64,000 nt of DNA from Pontederia crassipes (lineage: Eukaryota > Streptophyta > Magnoliopsida > Commelinales > Pontederiaceae), in NCBI GenBank assembly GCA_030549335.1, contig CM060184.1, positions 40,627,909-40,691,908 on the forward strand. The letters run 5' to 3'. Both the position numbers and the translations under genes were made by a program. Shown piece after piece: positions 10,528 to 21,641 of this stretch; position 1 is the first letter of the stretch; every line of letters begins with the position of its first letter. The notes under the pieces are model-generated. The model worked only from the letters and a program-made list of their open reading frames with translations. It was not told the origin of the DNA and did not search any database.

Positions 10528-13500
10528 TTACGAGTTCACAATAGTCTCTGGGTGATAGTAAAGCATCTCTCTCCATATCATCTCTCTGATTATCTCCTCT
10601 CCAAGATTTTCATCGATGTCAAGATCAATGGGCACCACAGCAGGGGGATTTGCACTAGGATCATAAAGAGGTGACATGTACGGGTGCTCCAGAGCTTCAG
10701 TGACACTAATCCTCTTAGATGGATCAAAGACGAGCATCTTTTGCAGCAAGTCAATTGCCAAGGGATCTGCATGGGGATAAAGACGAGCAAGAGGAACACC
10801 TGGGGTGTATGGAAGAGATTTTATGTACTTGCGAGCTTTTGGGTTATCAATGAAGCCGATATCAGTATCACTCATGGTCCCGAGCACATTGATGATGAGC
10901 TTTAATTGGTTGAGGCATTCAGTGCCTGGGAAGATAGGTTTGCGCCCAAGTAGCTCAGCAAAAATGCATCCAACTGACCACACATCTATGGAAGTATCAT
11001 AGTTATCACAGCAGAGAAGAAGCTCAGGAGCTCGGTACCAACGAGTAACAACATATTCAGTCATGAACTGGCCTTTTCCATTGCTAGCACGAGCCAGACC
11101 AAAATCACAAATCTTAAGTTCACAGTTTGCATTCACAAGGAGGTTTCCAGGCTTTAGATCTCTGTGGAGTATATTTGCCGAGTGGAGATACTTGAGTCCG
11201 CGTAGTAACTATAATAAAAACAAGAGACTGGTGCAACTTAGTACAGGAATAGCAAAGAACTTCCATAATTTTTTTAAAGATTAAATCTTGGATAAATTGC
11301 ATGCAAATAAATCAAATAAGATATTGATTTTAGGGAAACAGAGGTTGTTGCAAGCCTTATAATCCAGAAAGACTATTAGTGCTTCTAAGCAGCAAGATGA
11401 TCCACTTGAATGATAAGCATGGGCACGATAGTAAACAAGCCAAAGTTTATGGAATTCGAAGTCAAAGGTCGTAACCCACAGAAAAAAAATGAACAGTAAC
11501 ACTCATCAATGAATGCATCTTCGCATGTGATCAATGCATAAGAGAGGATAAACGAGTTCTCAGTGAGAAAAGAATACCAATACCAATTAATAAAATCTAT
11601 CACATTTTTCGTTATTGCAATAACTTTTTTGCTTTTGATCAATAAACTTACATCATTCATTGATCAGATCTGACCTACATAATTTAGGATATCAGCTATC
11701 TTGGCAGTATCACAGTGTCTTTTAAGTCGACACAAATTTTCTTACATGAGGAAGGACTTGTTGGGAACATTAGCCAATATGTATACACCAAAGCTATCTA
11801 ATCTGAAAAGGAAACTAAAGGTCAGTCTATCATTATCTTTTGTTCCTGTGGTATTCCCCAGTTTACTTTTTTCCATTCAACATTTCTAGGTCTATGCCAA
11901 TTAGTATATAAGACAAAACCAAATTAAAAGAAAACTCAATTCTTATGCACACACATCATACATATATACCGTGATGCAGACTGTCAAAAGCAACGTTTAA
12001 AATGGAACATTTAAATATACATACATGCCTACGTGTGTGTGTATGTGCATTTGTGTAACAAGAGGATGCATGCATCCATGTGATGCTTAGATTGCAGCAC
12101 TATAGTTGTTCTTTCATAAAACAAAGTTTCTTATCTGAACCAAGACCATGCATCAGTGTAACAAGTGGATGTTGAAGCAAGTGCTCTTCTATTCTTGCTT
12201 ATTCAAAAATCAGGTACAAGATTAAAGCTTCAGTTTCCAACAACTTAAGGAATAAATCAAGATTTTTTAGAAAGAAGTAAAGTTTCAAATGGTATATGAT
12301 CAAGTTGCAAGCATGCTTCTCAAATATAACAAGACATGATGAATTTGAAAAATTTTCCTCAAAGGATAGATCACAGAATCCAGATGTACTTCTTTTTAAT
12401 CCAATCATGACTGGGCAACTTAAGAGATAGTCTAGCAGACATAAAACAACAACAACAAAGCCTTATCCCACTAGGTGGGATCGGCTACATGGATCATACG
12501 ACTATTCTTTGATCCATGTTCATGAGATTCGACAGAGTTTTACGCTGACTGTCAGGGCCTAACACAATCCTCCTCCTTTATCCGAGCTTGGGACCGGCTA
12601 TAAAACATAGGCAGAGTTTTAGAAAAATTAAAAGGATTTGTATAGGGAGACTACTAAATACATCATAATCCTTGGTTAGGGAAAGAGCATGGTCATGCCT
12701 GTTGAAGCAGTGTCATGTTGTTATCCTTCTAGTTGTCAATCATGATGATGTTTGCCTGCTGCTTCTTCTCAATTATGATGTTGCAAGGGTGGTTATTAAA
12801 CAAATTATAATGCATATGATTTTTTTTCATATAAGAATTTCACATGTTTCCAGTTCGTGTTCCATTTCTCAATCTATGTCAGTAATGATCCAGATACTAA
12901 CATTTCTTATCTCACCTTCTCAGATGTAGTAGCATGAAACAATCAGCAAAAAGCTATGTCAAACAATGGAGGGAGTTATATATGTCTTCTTCTCATTTTA
13001 TGATCTTGACATTTAAATCTGCATACTTTATGGAGAAGATAATCATGACAGAAGTTAATTGGGGTTGATTTTGAAATGTGACTAATCAAAGATAAATTAT
13101 GTAATATTTATCCGCAAAGTTAATTTCTTCCAAGATGTAACTTAGAACCAAGAATAAAAGCTATCAAGTTCTTTTTTGTATCAATAAATTACACCAAGAA
13201 AATTCCATTGATCAATAAAACGAACCTGAAAGAGGAAGTACTGGCAATGGTCATTAGAAAGTGCTTGAGATGATTTTATTATCTGATGCAGATCAGTATC
13301 CATAAGTTCATAAACAAGGTAGACATCCCTAAAATTTCTCCTATGAGGCGGCATCATGATATCCTTCAGAGCAATGATATTTTCATGTCGAAGATGCCTA
13401 AGGAGTTTCAGCTCCCGTAGTGTTCTAAGTGCATCCACACGGTTGTCAAAGACATTGTGGATCTTCTTGATGGCCACCTTCTCATTCGTTTCACGGTTAA

Positions 13501-13648
13501 CAGACGAGCATACAATGCCATAGGCTCCTCTTCCAATGGGCTTGATTGGCACATACTTGGTGTCAATCTCAAACAAAGTTTGCCACATAGAATAGTAGTG
13601 TTTTCCTTCATTCCCCATTCCATTTGGAGGATCAACCAGCATAGCCAT
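10528..13648 (-). CDS. Group C mitogen-activated protein kinase (MPK1/2/7/14 type), two coding exons
   Basis: Serine/threonine MAP kinase, the last step of a MAPKKK-MKK-MAPK cascade. Coding exons are 13648-13226 and 11208-10528, joined in phase 0 by a 2,017-bp GT-AG intron, giving 367 aa, the usual length of group C plant MAPKs. Visible motifs: glycine loop GRGAYG (39-44), catalytic Lys61 in [13 protein letters not shown] with Asp158, DFG (176-178), activation-loop TEY (191-193) in [15 protein letters not shown], and a C-terminal DIDEN...EMLYYHPE segment typical of group C. The start (MAML) is conserved in the family; TAA ends the frame at 10528. A further intron interrupts the 5'UTR. No frameshift or missing catalytic residue is seen, so it should be active. 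In other plants group C MAPKs act downstream of MKK3 in ABA, ROS and defence signalling; that role here is inferred from family. Confidence 0.96.
11209..13225 (-). other. Large intron of the MAP kinase gene
   Basis: Donor GT at 13225-13224 (CAG|GTTCG on the minus strand) and acceptor AG at 11210-11209. It splits the kinase between ...YFLFQ and LLRGLKYL, upstream of the HRD motif. AT-rich, with a SINE-like insertion near its middle and no other coding signal. Confidence 0.9.
12448..12599 (-). mobile_element. SINE-like retroposon with (GTT)n tail inside the MAP kinase intron
   Basis: Read on the minus strand the segment ends in GGGATAAGGCTTTGTTGTTG, a 3' end I recognise as widely dispersed in plant genomes and like TTG-tailed SINEs. 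The 7-mer ATAAAAC stands on both sides (12441-12447 and 12600-12606) and is a good candidate target-site duplication. At about 150 bp it lacks a clear Pol III box A/B, so it may be 5' truncated. It lies in the same transcriptional sense as the host gene. Confidence 0.5.
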
Positions 13649-13652
13649 TTTC

Positions 13653-14109
13653 CTACAAGGTCACAAGTAATGAGGGAAAAAAAAAAGCACAGTGCGGCGC
13701 ATTGCAGTTCCTATGAAACCAGAACGCTGCAATACTGTGCAGAATGGAGGGTGCGTATTACAAGTTGTTGCCAATCATGAAACTAACTGAATTTGCATTA
13801 ATAGTACACAATTTTTGTGAAATTGAATATTTGAAAATAGAAAATAAGGCAGAGCTTGAAAGTTCAGTATCCTGCGCTGACAAATTATCTTCTAAGTATC
13901 CACAAAAAAATATTTATCTCGCTAACTTCTCCGCAAGATAACACAAACAAAGCTGGAGCAGATACAAGAACTGATCCCTCTCGGTTCTTCAAGTACAACC
14001 AAGATCACCAAAACCCACATAAAGATAATAAATTCTCGGACCTACCTTCCTAATCAAGCAAAGGAGCTAAAGATCAGAACAATCCAAGAACCAGAAGCGA
14101 ACACCATAC
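13653..14109 (-). other. 5'UTR intron of the MAP kinase gene
   Basis: On the minus strand a donor ATAAG|GTATGG ends an upstream exon at 14110, and an acceptor TGTAG|GAAAATGG opens the coding exon four bases before the ATG. The 457-bp interval is AT-rich while the flanking upstream exon is GC-balanced, as expected for a leader intron. A second possible donor (GGAAG|GTAGG near 14045) cannot be excluded. Confidence 0.6.
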
Positions 14110-14600
14110 CTTATCACCAGGCAACCGGTCGCCCACTAAGAATTCACGACGAGGGAGAGGACCGCCGAGCTGCCGTCCGAACAAAGATCTCAACTTTCCC
14201 GCTCCTCCAAGTCCACGCTGCCGCAATCGAGCTCACAAACCTTAACTACCCCAATTCCGCCAAGACAGGACGCATCCATCTCCGGATCACCTCCTCCGAC
14301 CCGTCTCAATCGCTCAATTCCGATCGAATTGACCTCAGCGCAGCACTTATACATATACACACATCCACTCCGATCGCGATCTATCTTGGCGATATCTACG
14401 ATGCTTGGCGCACCCCCCACGTCCCGATGGACGACTGCGCGTGCCCTAATCCCCCAAATCCCCCCGAGACAAATTGCCAAAACTGGGGAGAGAGCGAGTG
14501 AGACGAAGCGTGGCGCCAAAATAACGAAAAAAGAAAGGTGAGAAAAAGGAAAATTATGGTTCCCAACGACGATGACGCGGACACGTGTCCACCGTCGCCT
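14110..14600 (-). promoter_or_regulatory. Leader exon and proximal promoter of the MAP kinase gene
   Basis: GC-rich DNA upstream of the 5'UTR intron. A TATATGTATAAG sequence on the minus strand at about 14347-14358 could be a TATA element, in which case the leader exon would be about 200 nt. A CACGTG core inside ACACGTGTCC at 14582-14587 is a G-box/ABRE-type site, consistent with ABA or stress control. Neither start site nor factor binding can be shown from sequence. Confidence 0.4.
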
Positions 14601-15289
14601 CCGTCGTCACGCTACGACGGCGGTGCATCCTGCCCGCCGATATCTGAGATGGACGGTGAGGATTGGGCGTCGGCGGATCGAGTGGCCGATCCGAGCGTTG
14701 GATCGGGGGCGGAGATTTAAGAAGAATTTAGTGGGGGGAATATTGTACTTGGGTGAAACGCGCGCGCCGCCCGAACGCCGAACAGCTTGATGAACCAATG
14801 GGAAGATGAGGTTGGGATGAGTGTTAGGTATTTGGCAGAAAGGGAGTGGTTGCGACGCGGCGACGGAGTTGGGCGGAAAAAGGGATGGGGCGGGGGCCGG
14901 CCGTGCTGCTCTTTTTACCTGCCAACGTGACTCGGGCACGTCGCTTAATAAGGTGGGCGGGTTGGGTGGGGTGCCTACTGGGTGAGGGTGGGGGTGGGGG
15001 GCGGGATGTGGCGTTGTGTTTGTGCTGTTTTAAAAATATCGTGTGCCTCGTTAAATAAATAAATAATAAGAGGCAGCAACGAGGGAGGTGGGTCAAGTTT
15101 TTTAGAAAGGGAAAGGGCCAACATGCATATTTTTTACAATTTTATATACATTTATATAAAAATCTCAAAAATTGGAAGGTCCCTCTCAAGGGAGCTGGCC
15201 CCATCCTCCAGGGATTATAATTATTTGGTCTATAACATTATTACCTAATTAAATCCCTATATAGTGAGCATTTTTAATAACCCCTATAT
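14601..15289. other. GC-rich upstream region of the MAP kinase, no gene seen
   Basis: Bases 14600-15020 are GC-rich with G-tracts and short open frames on both strands that look compositional. From 15060 the sequence turns AT-rich. No domain or splice-consistent gene is visible. Confidence 0.45.
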
Positions 15290-15837
15290 CCAGTTGCTGC
15301 CATTTTTGTGAGCATTCGAGGAGTACACATTCTAAGGTCAGGTGAGAGCCCTCCGCACTGGGTTTTACTCAATACGGATGGCTCTTTCATCAGGGTCATT
15401 GGGGATATTAGTTATCTTTTGAGATCTCATACTAATTATTCTATTTTTGTAGGTACAGAGTGTAGGTAAGGATCGTCGGCTATCGAGCTCGAAGCATGGA
15501 GCATTCTACTTGGACTTAAAGCTTGCTCAAATCGGGGACTCACAAATGTCAAAATCAGCTCCGATTCCAAAATCCTTGTGGAGATCATCTTGGACCAATC
15601 GCGCTGTCCATGGAGAATTAAAAACTTAATCTCAAATATCCGCACCCTTTTATCGTATATCTCACCTCATGTCTTCGTCCACTGTCCTCGCGATATTAAC
15701 TAGTCAACGAACTTTCTTGCTGCATTAGGTCGAACAAACGACAAGCATTTTTGGGAGGGTGCCCTCGGGCGTCGCTAATTTTTGTACTCAAATCTTCATG
15801 ATCCTCATTAAATGAAATTTACTTTCTTAAAAAAAAC
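15290..15837 (+). pseudogene. LINE-type RNase H domain relic with A-rich tail
   Basis: Plus-strand codons give WVLLNTDGSF (from about 15359), later ELEAWSILLGLKAC, VKISSDSKILVEII and VFVHCPRDIN. These are the RNase H active-site blocks (D in TDGS, E in ELEA, D in SDS) seen at the C-terminus of plant LINE ORF2 and in RNase H-like proteins. A TAG stop follows PRDIN, where intact copies continue with an A/N-rich helix, and the middle of the domain (about 15395-15475) is out of frame. The segment ends in TTAAAAAAAAC at about 15836, like a retroposon poly(A) tail. Confidence 0.65.
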
Positions 15838-15949
15838 TGCATGCTAGTTTTCTTGCTCAAATCTTTCGTTTTCAATTGGTTGTGGCTCTTTAATTTGTTT
15901 TCATAGCAACATCCTAGAAGGAAAAAAAGAGAGCTATTTGCAAAAATTT

Positions 15950-16996
15950 CGGTTTGATTCATAATGCTCTCAAGATACACATGGCCACAAAACATACATC
16001 ATAGGTGTTACCAAATATAGCTTACAATGACCTTATTCTGTCCAAAACATAGTCATTGACTAATCAACATAAAAGAATACATAATGTGAAAGAAAAAAGT
16101 AACAGAATTATATAACGACATGAACAGAAGTCTTAATAAAATTAATACAAAATGAGTCTCAAGTATCATAAAAAAATACAAATCAATGAAAAAGTAGAAA
16201 TTATAAAGAGATTCAACATCAAGTGCAAAGACCACCACAAACTTGATCTATCGCTAGCACCATGTGATATTGAATGCGCAGAGGAGAGTCTCCTATGAGC
16301 TTTGACGCCTAGTACATGATTAAAAATAAATCATAAATAAGGATATCATTATTAGGGAATCATCATAATCAATGGATATGATATGAGACATCAAACTTTT
16401 AACAAAAGGTAACATGAAATGTAATATGAGAAGAGGGACAATCACAATCATAAGAATCATAAGAATCAACAACATACATAATGTATAGCCAATTATATAA
16501 GCACAAGACACTATAAGAATGATCATGAATACTGATTTCCTACCATTTGTAGAGAGATCATGATCATTAAGAAATGGCTAACCACACAACCATAAGTCAT
16601 CATGATTAAGATTAATAAGATCAATTGTCTAACATCATATGTAGAGCATTATAATCATGAAATCATTATTTAATCATGGAACACATCACTATTATTCATC
16701 ATCATATGGATCTTTGAGATTAGCACTAGCATATCTAGACGTCATGAAATGGAGCCATCATCGTGGGGATCACTAAGATTAGAAATGACAATGCATGGTA
16801 GATTATCAAGATTAAGAATCATTAGAAAAGAAGTAATAGCATTATTGAGCATAACCCATAATCATAGGTAATCATAAATCATTTTATTTTCATTATATTA
16901 GACTTATTGTTGAACATCTTTCAACTATCTTTAACATGAGTCGATGGAGTGTCTTTCGACTTTCTTGTGGACAGGGTAAATCTCAATGCTAGTAGT
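15950..16996 (-). repeat. Decayed gypsy LTR remnant, left part (related to the 3469-5901 LTR)
   Basis: Parts of this stretch line up loosely with the 3469-4560 part of the first element's LTR. For example CTCCTATGAGCTTTGACGCC here corresponds to a CTCCCTATGAGTTTTACAAC phrase there, with the same ATC/GAT-rich background. It stops where the Sirevirus array begins at 16997, and similar sequence resumes at 26203. I infer one old LTR split by the array. Confidence 0.4.
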
Positions 16997-18173
16997 TGTT
17001 GGATCCCAAAGGGAACCAAGAGGGTGAGGGTGAATTGGTATTTAAAAACAAAAGTATCGATTTCACAATGTACGCCGCGGAAGTTAAAAATTGATTCTTT
17101 AAACTCTTTAAATTAATACAATTCAGATCATAAACATAGTATGATAGGGAGAGAGAGATAGATAGAGAAAGCAAACACAAAAACACAAGTGGTTATTAAC
17201 GAGGTTTGGTCACACCTTGACCTACGCCCCCGCTCCGACTTTTCAACCTCGAGACCATCGGAGATTTCACTAAAACACTTTCTTTGTTACAAATAGGGCA
17301 AGGAAGAAAGCCATTTACATCAACCATCTTTTCTTCGCTTCGAAAGGCAAGACAACATCTCCTCTTGGGAAGTTAATTTTTTCTCTCGCTCAAGAGGTAA
17401 GATATGAAACATCTTTCACATAGGAGCTCTCTCAATCTTCCTGAAAATAATTTCTCTCTTTCACAATAGTATGCTCACAAGAAGAGAATAAAGAAAGAAA
17501 ACAAAACTTAAAATGATAACTTCAAAGAAAAGGTCTTCTTTTAATAACTTGAAGTTTTTTTCAATACTTGGATGAGTGTTTTGCTTCTCGCTTTGGCACT
17601 CATTTTATAAGTTTCAACATGTGGAAAATTCGTTCAGAATTTGTTCTACAATTTTCTCTTTAAAAATTATTGTTACTGTTCATTTGACCCGAAGGCCAAT
17701 CGATCGTACTACTAAATCGGTCGACCGGTCTATGTGACCGTTGCATGATTTCTTCAGCTTCTATACTTGGTCGCTCAACCGGTACATCGATCGGTATCGT
17801 CTCAACATCGACCGGTACATCTCAAGTATTAATTGGTCGACTAGTATCTCCAATCAGTCGACCGGTATAATCTCGACCGACTTTCTTTGCTTCGATCGGC
17901 AGATTGAATAACCTGCACTATTTAGATAATAATTTTTTCACAGTTATCCAAATTAGATAATCTTAGCTTTCATGGATAGCTAACAGGATTCTATACAACT
18001 TTGATATTCATCATTCATCCAGAATCTAATAATATCATAATCAATTATTTAATCAAAGTGTAGTGCATAAAGTTGTGTCTTTTTTTAAAACTTTTTCAGC
18101 ATTTAACTTTAATCTTTCGAAATTTGTATCATCAATATATAATTTTATATGTCATTAAAATGTTGCTCAAACA
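16997..18173 (-). repeat. Sirevirus LTR A (3' LTR of the array)
   Basis: Starts TGTTGGATCCCAAAGGG on the plus strand and ends CTCAAACA. The adjoining 18174-18189, read on the minus strand, is the purine run AAAAAAGGAGGAGAT, a polypurine tract, so this is the 3' LTR. No primer site lies to its left. It carries repeated CCGGTCGACCGG-like palindromes at 17700-17900. Confidence 0.8.
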
Positions 18174-18876
18174 ATCTCCTCCTTTTTTATGAAGACAAAT
18201 CGAGAAATATGAAATATATATAAATTGCGAAAAAGTTATAAAATTTTGTAAAATCAATTTTACTTCTCCTAAAACTTAGCTTTCCTTACAATGATAGATA
18301 TTTACATAAGTACTAATTGTAAAGCACTCTTCATATAGAGTTATATTCATGTCATATTTCTCCTATATTTCTTTCCTTTTTGTTTCATAAAAAAGTTTGC
18401 ACATGAATGACATAAGAAACCATATGTAATTTCCCCTTTGTCTATTAGAAAAATTTATTCTCCCATTTTGTCATAAATATGTATAGTGTTACATCATAAA
18501 AGATTAGAAACTATGCAAAAAAAAAGCTCACCCTAAATTTATGGCTATTTTAAAAATGAAATCAAACTGATCTATAGATTATGAAAACCATAGGTTTCAA
18601 AAAAACAAATTGCATTTAAGAATCAAAATATTGTATAAAACTCTGATACAACAATAATGTCAAAATAAAGTTGGAGAATTTTAACATGCTCCCTTTATTA
18701 CTATGATCAATTTTCTTTTTCTATTTTATATGTTACTCTTTTCTTTAAAAGATAGTAATTTTGAAATTTTGAGTGAAATAAAAAAGTAAATGATACTTTC
18801 ATCATAACTTTTATGACTTCACATTTTCAATTCCACTTGTCCTTTGCTTTACATGTGAGGCACACCTGTAAAACAA

Positions 18877-21547
18877 TTATATAACTTTTGGTACCCAAAT
18901 TTCTTTGGGTCCTATTTTGTTGGACAATGTTCCTTTTGGAATCCAAATCATGTCATGTTGTGTTGCTTTTCTTATTTTGAATTTGTTGGATCTAAGTTTT
19001 AATGGCATATAAATTTATATTTTGATGATACAAATTTCGAAAGACTAAAGTTGAAATGCTAAAAAAGTTTAAAATAAAGGGATAAATTTATGCACTACAC
19101 TTTGATTAAATAATTAACTATAATCTTATTAGATTTTGGATGGATCATAAATATCAAATTATAGAGAATTTTGTTAGCTTTCTATAGAATAAAAAACCAT
19201 CTCATTTGGATAACTGTGCAAAATTTTATTCTTAAAATAGCGCAAAATGGTCGACCTGCCGGCTGAAACACCGGTCGACCGGTCAGGCACACCGGTCAGT
19301 GAGAAAATTCTCAATTTCAACAAATAAAATGATGAGACTATACCGGTCGACTGATTGATCGATCGGACTATGCAAAATTCGCCAACGGTCATATTTTTCA
19401 TAAAAGAAAATGTACCGGTCGATCGGTCCATATGTGCGATCAACAGGCCTCCGAGTCAAATGAACAGTAATGGTCAAATTTGAAAAAGAAATTTGTGAAC
19501 TAATTTTTGGACGAATTTTTCACATAATAGAGCCTATAAAAGAAATGTCAAAGCTAGAAGAAAAGGCATCCATCAAAGCCTTAAGGAAAAACTTCAAGTT
19601 ATCAAAAAAAGATCATTTTTTTATTTTAAGTTTTCTCTTCTTTTTCTCTTCTCATCTTGTGAGATAGCATTGTAAAAAGAGAGAAGAATTTTATATAAAA
19701 AAATATTGATAGAGCTCATGTGTAAAAGATATTCTAAATCTTACCCTTTAAACGAGAGAAATGATTAGCTTCATTAGGAGGGGAGAGGTGTCTTACCTCT
19801 CGAAGGGGAGAAAAGGCGATGGTGTAAAGGGCTTTCTTTCTTGCCCCATTTGGAACAAAAGAATAGAGTCTAATGAAATCTCCGGCGGTCTCGAGGTCGA
19901 GAAGTCAGAGCGGGGACGTAGGTCAAGGTGTGGCCGAACCTCGTCAACAACCACCGCATGCTTTGAGATTGCTTTCTCTCTCTCCCTCTTATATTGGTTT
20001 TGATGTGATCTCAATTGCATTGATTTAAAAGATTTTAAGATTCGATTTCAAACTTCCGCAACGATTATTGTGAATTCGATATTTTTGTTTGAACTCCAAT
20101 TCACCCCCCTCTTGGTGCCCTTTGGGATCCGATAATATTGATATGCATAATGATCGTAAAATCAACATGTAAAACATTTGAAATGCGATTTTCTATTAAA
20201 CAAATGATTAGATTTTTAGTAAGAATTTTTATGTCCAAAATATTTTCTAAGAGTATTTTTTGTTACAAGAGAAATAGTCTTATCATTATTTTGTAAAAAA
20301 TTTCCTCATTACTTTTTCTAAAGAATTTCATTACTTTCTAAAGAATATGTTAATTTTACAATTTCACAAGCATGTATAATTTCCAAATTTTCAATTTTAT
20401 TTTTCAGTTTTTCATTATTCATAAAACATGTATCCTTTTTTCTTTTAATTTTTCAAGCTCATGTAATAATTTTTCATTTCCTCTTTAAGAGAAACATACA
20501 TTTTTATAAGAGAAGAAAGTTCTTTATTTACACCTAAAGGGAGGTTTTCTTCGGAAGAACTTGGTGAGACATTATTTGAAATTGAAGGACTAATAATTAC
20601 TTCATCGTTGTGTGCCATTAAACATAGGTATGCCTCCTTATTAGAAGAGTTTTATGAGTCACTTGTCTCACTTGACTGTTTGATGAGTCACTTGTTTCAC
20701 TTGACTCTTTGTATTTTTATTTTTACCTTTATGAGATGTCTCTTTTTTGTGATGTTTGTATGATCTTTGGGTTGGTTCTCTTTATTTTTCACCAACTTTG
20801 AGAAACTTATATAGTTTTCTTGTGTAGCGGGTGAGTCCCTTTTCATTCACTTCTTTTTCACTTGAATCTTCTTCAATTTTATTTATTTTCAATGCCAATG
20901 TTTTCTTCTTGGGGGCTTTTTATTTTTGATCTTCTTGAATTAAGATCTCATAGGTTAGAAGTGAACCAATAAAATCACCAAAATTCAATTCGATCAAATC
21001 TTTTTCTTCAATCACCGTCATCTTCGTATGACATTTGGAGGAGAGAGACCTGAGAAATTTTTTCACTTTTTGAGAGTTAGTTCTTGGCTCGTCGAAGGAA
21101 GCTAAGCCATTCAAAATATCATTAAATCATGTAACCATATCATTAATGGATCATTATCATACATTTTAAAAGAATCTTATTGATAATTTAAAATATTTAA
21201 TTTAAATTCTTTAACTTTATTTGTTCCTACATAAGTAGTGATGAGTTTATTTCAAATCTCAGTTGCACTTTCACAATTAGAAATTCGATTAAATTTCATT
21301 GAATCCAAAGCACAATAAAATTTTTGGCTTTCCATCAAGTTTTGTAATTTTTACTCTTTCAGTAGAATCTGTAGGTAATTTTTTTATTTAGATAATAACC
21401 TTTTTTAACAATGTCCTACATGTTTATACCAATAGAACATATGTAGGCTTGAATCATAATTTTTCAATAAGCAAAATTTGATGTGTTAAAAAGGAGAGGA
21501 CGTCTAATTGATTGTCCTTCGAAAAAACTGAATCCACTTGATGCCAT
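18877..21547 (-). pseudogene. Sirevirus gag, copy 1, interrupted by a solo LTR
   Basis: Minus-strand gag from ATG at 21547 to a stop at 18877. Recognisable parts: a MASSGF start, the LPTDST block, a UBN2/gag segment at 21114-20920 (KVKKFLRSLSSKCHTKMTVI ... FGDFIGSLLTYEI), and the C-terminal GPKEIWVPK signature at about 18890-18935. Stops and frameshifts are common and an antisense LTR (18984-20134) is inserted. UBN2-type gag is the nucleocapsid precursor of plant Ty1/copia elements. Not functional. Confidence 0.7.
18984..20134 (+). repeat. Solo Sirevirus LTR D, inserted antisense within gag copy 1
   Basis: The segment opens TGTTGGATCTAAG and closes CTTTGGGATCCGATA. It is the reverse complement of LTRs A-C over its whole length, with the CACCCCCCTCTTGGTGCCC phrase near its end. 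The equivalent place in gag copy 2 (about 23603-23610) has no insertion. Short AT-rich flanks (GAATT left, ATATT right) may be a mutated target duplication. With no interior next to it, it is a solo LTR. Confidence 0.75.
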
Positions 21548-21641
21548 GACTCTAAAGATGGTTAAATCCTAAAACATGATGATTAAATTTTGAAACAAGA
21601 TTATTAAAGGTTAAAACAAGGACAACCTGCTCTGATACAAT

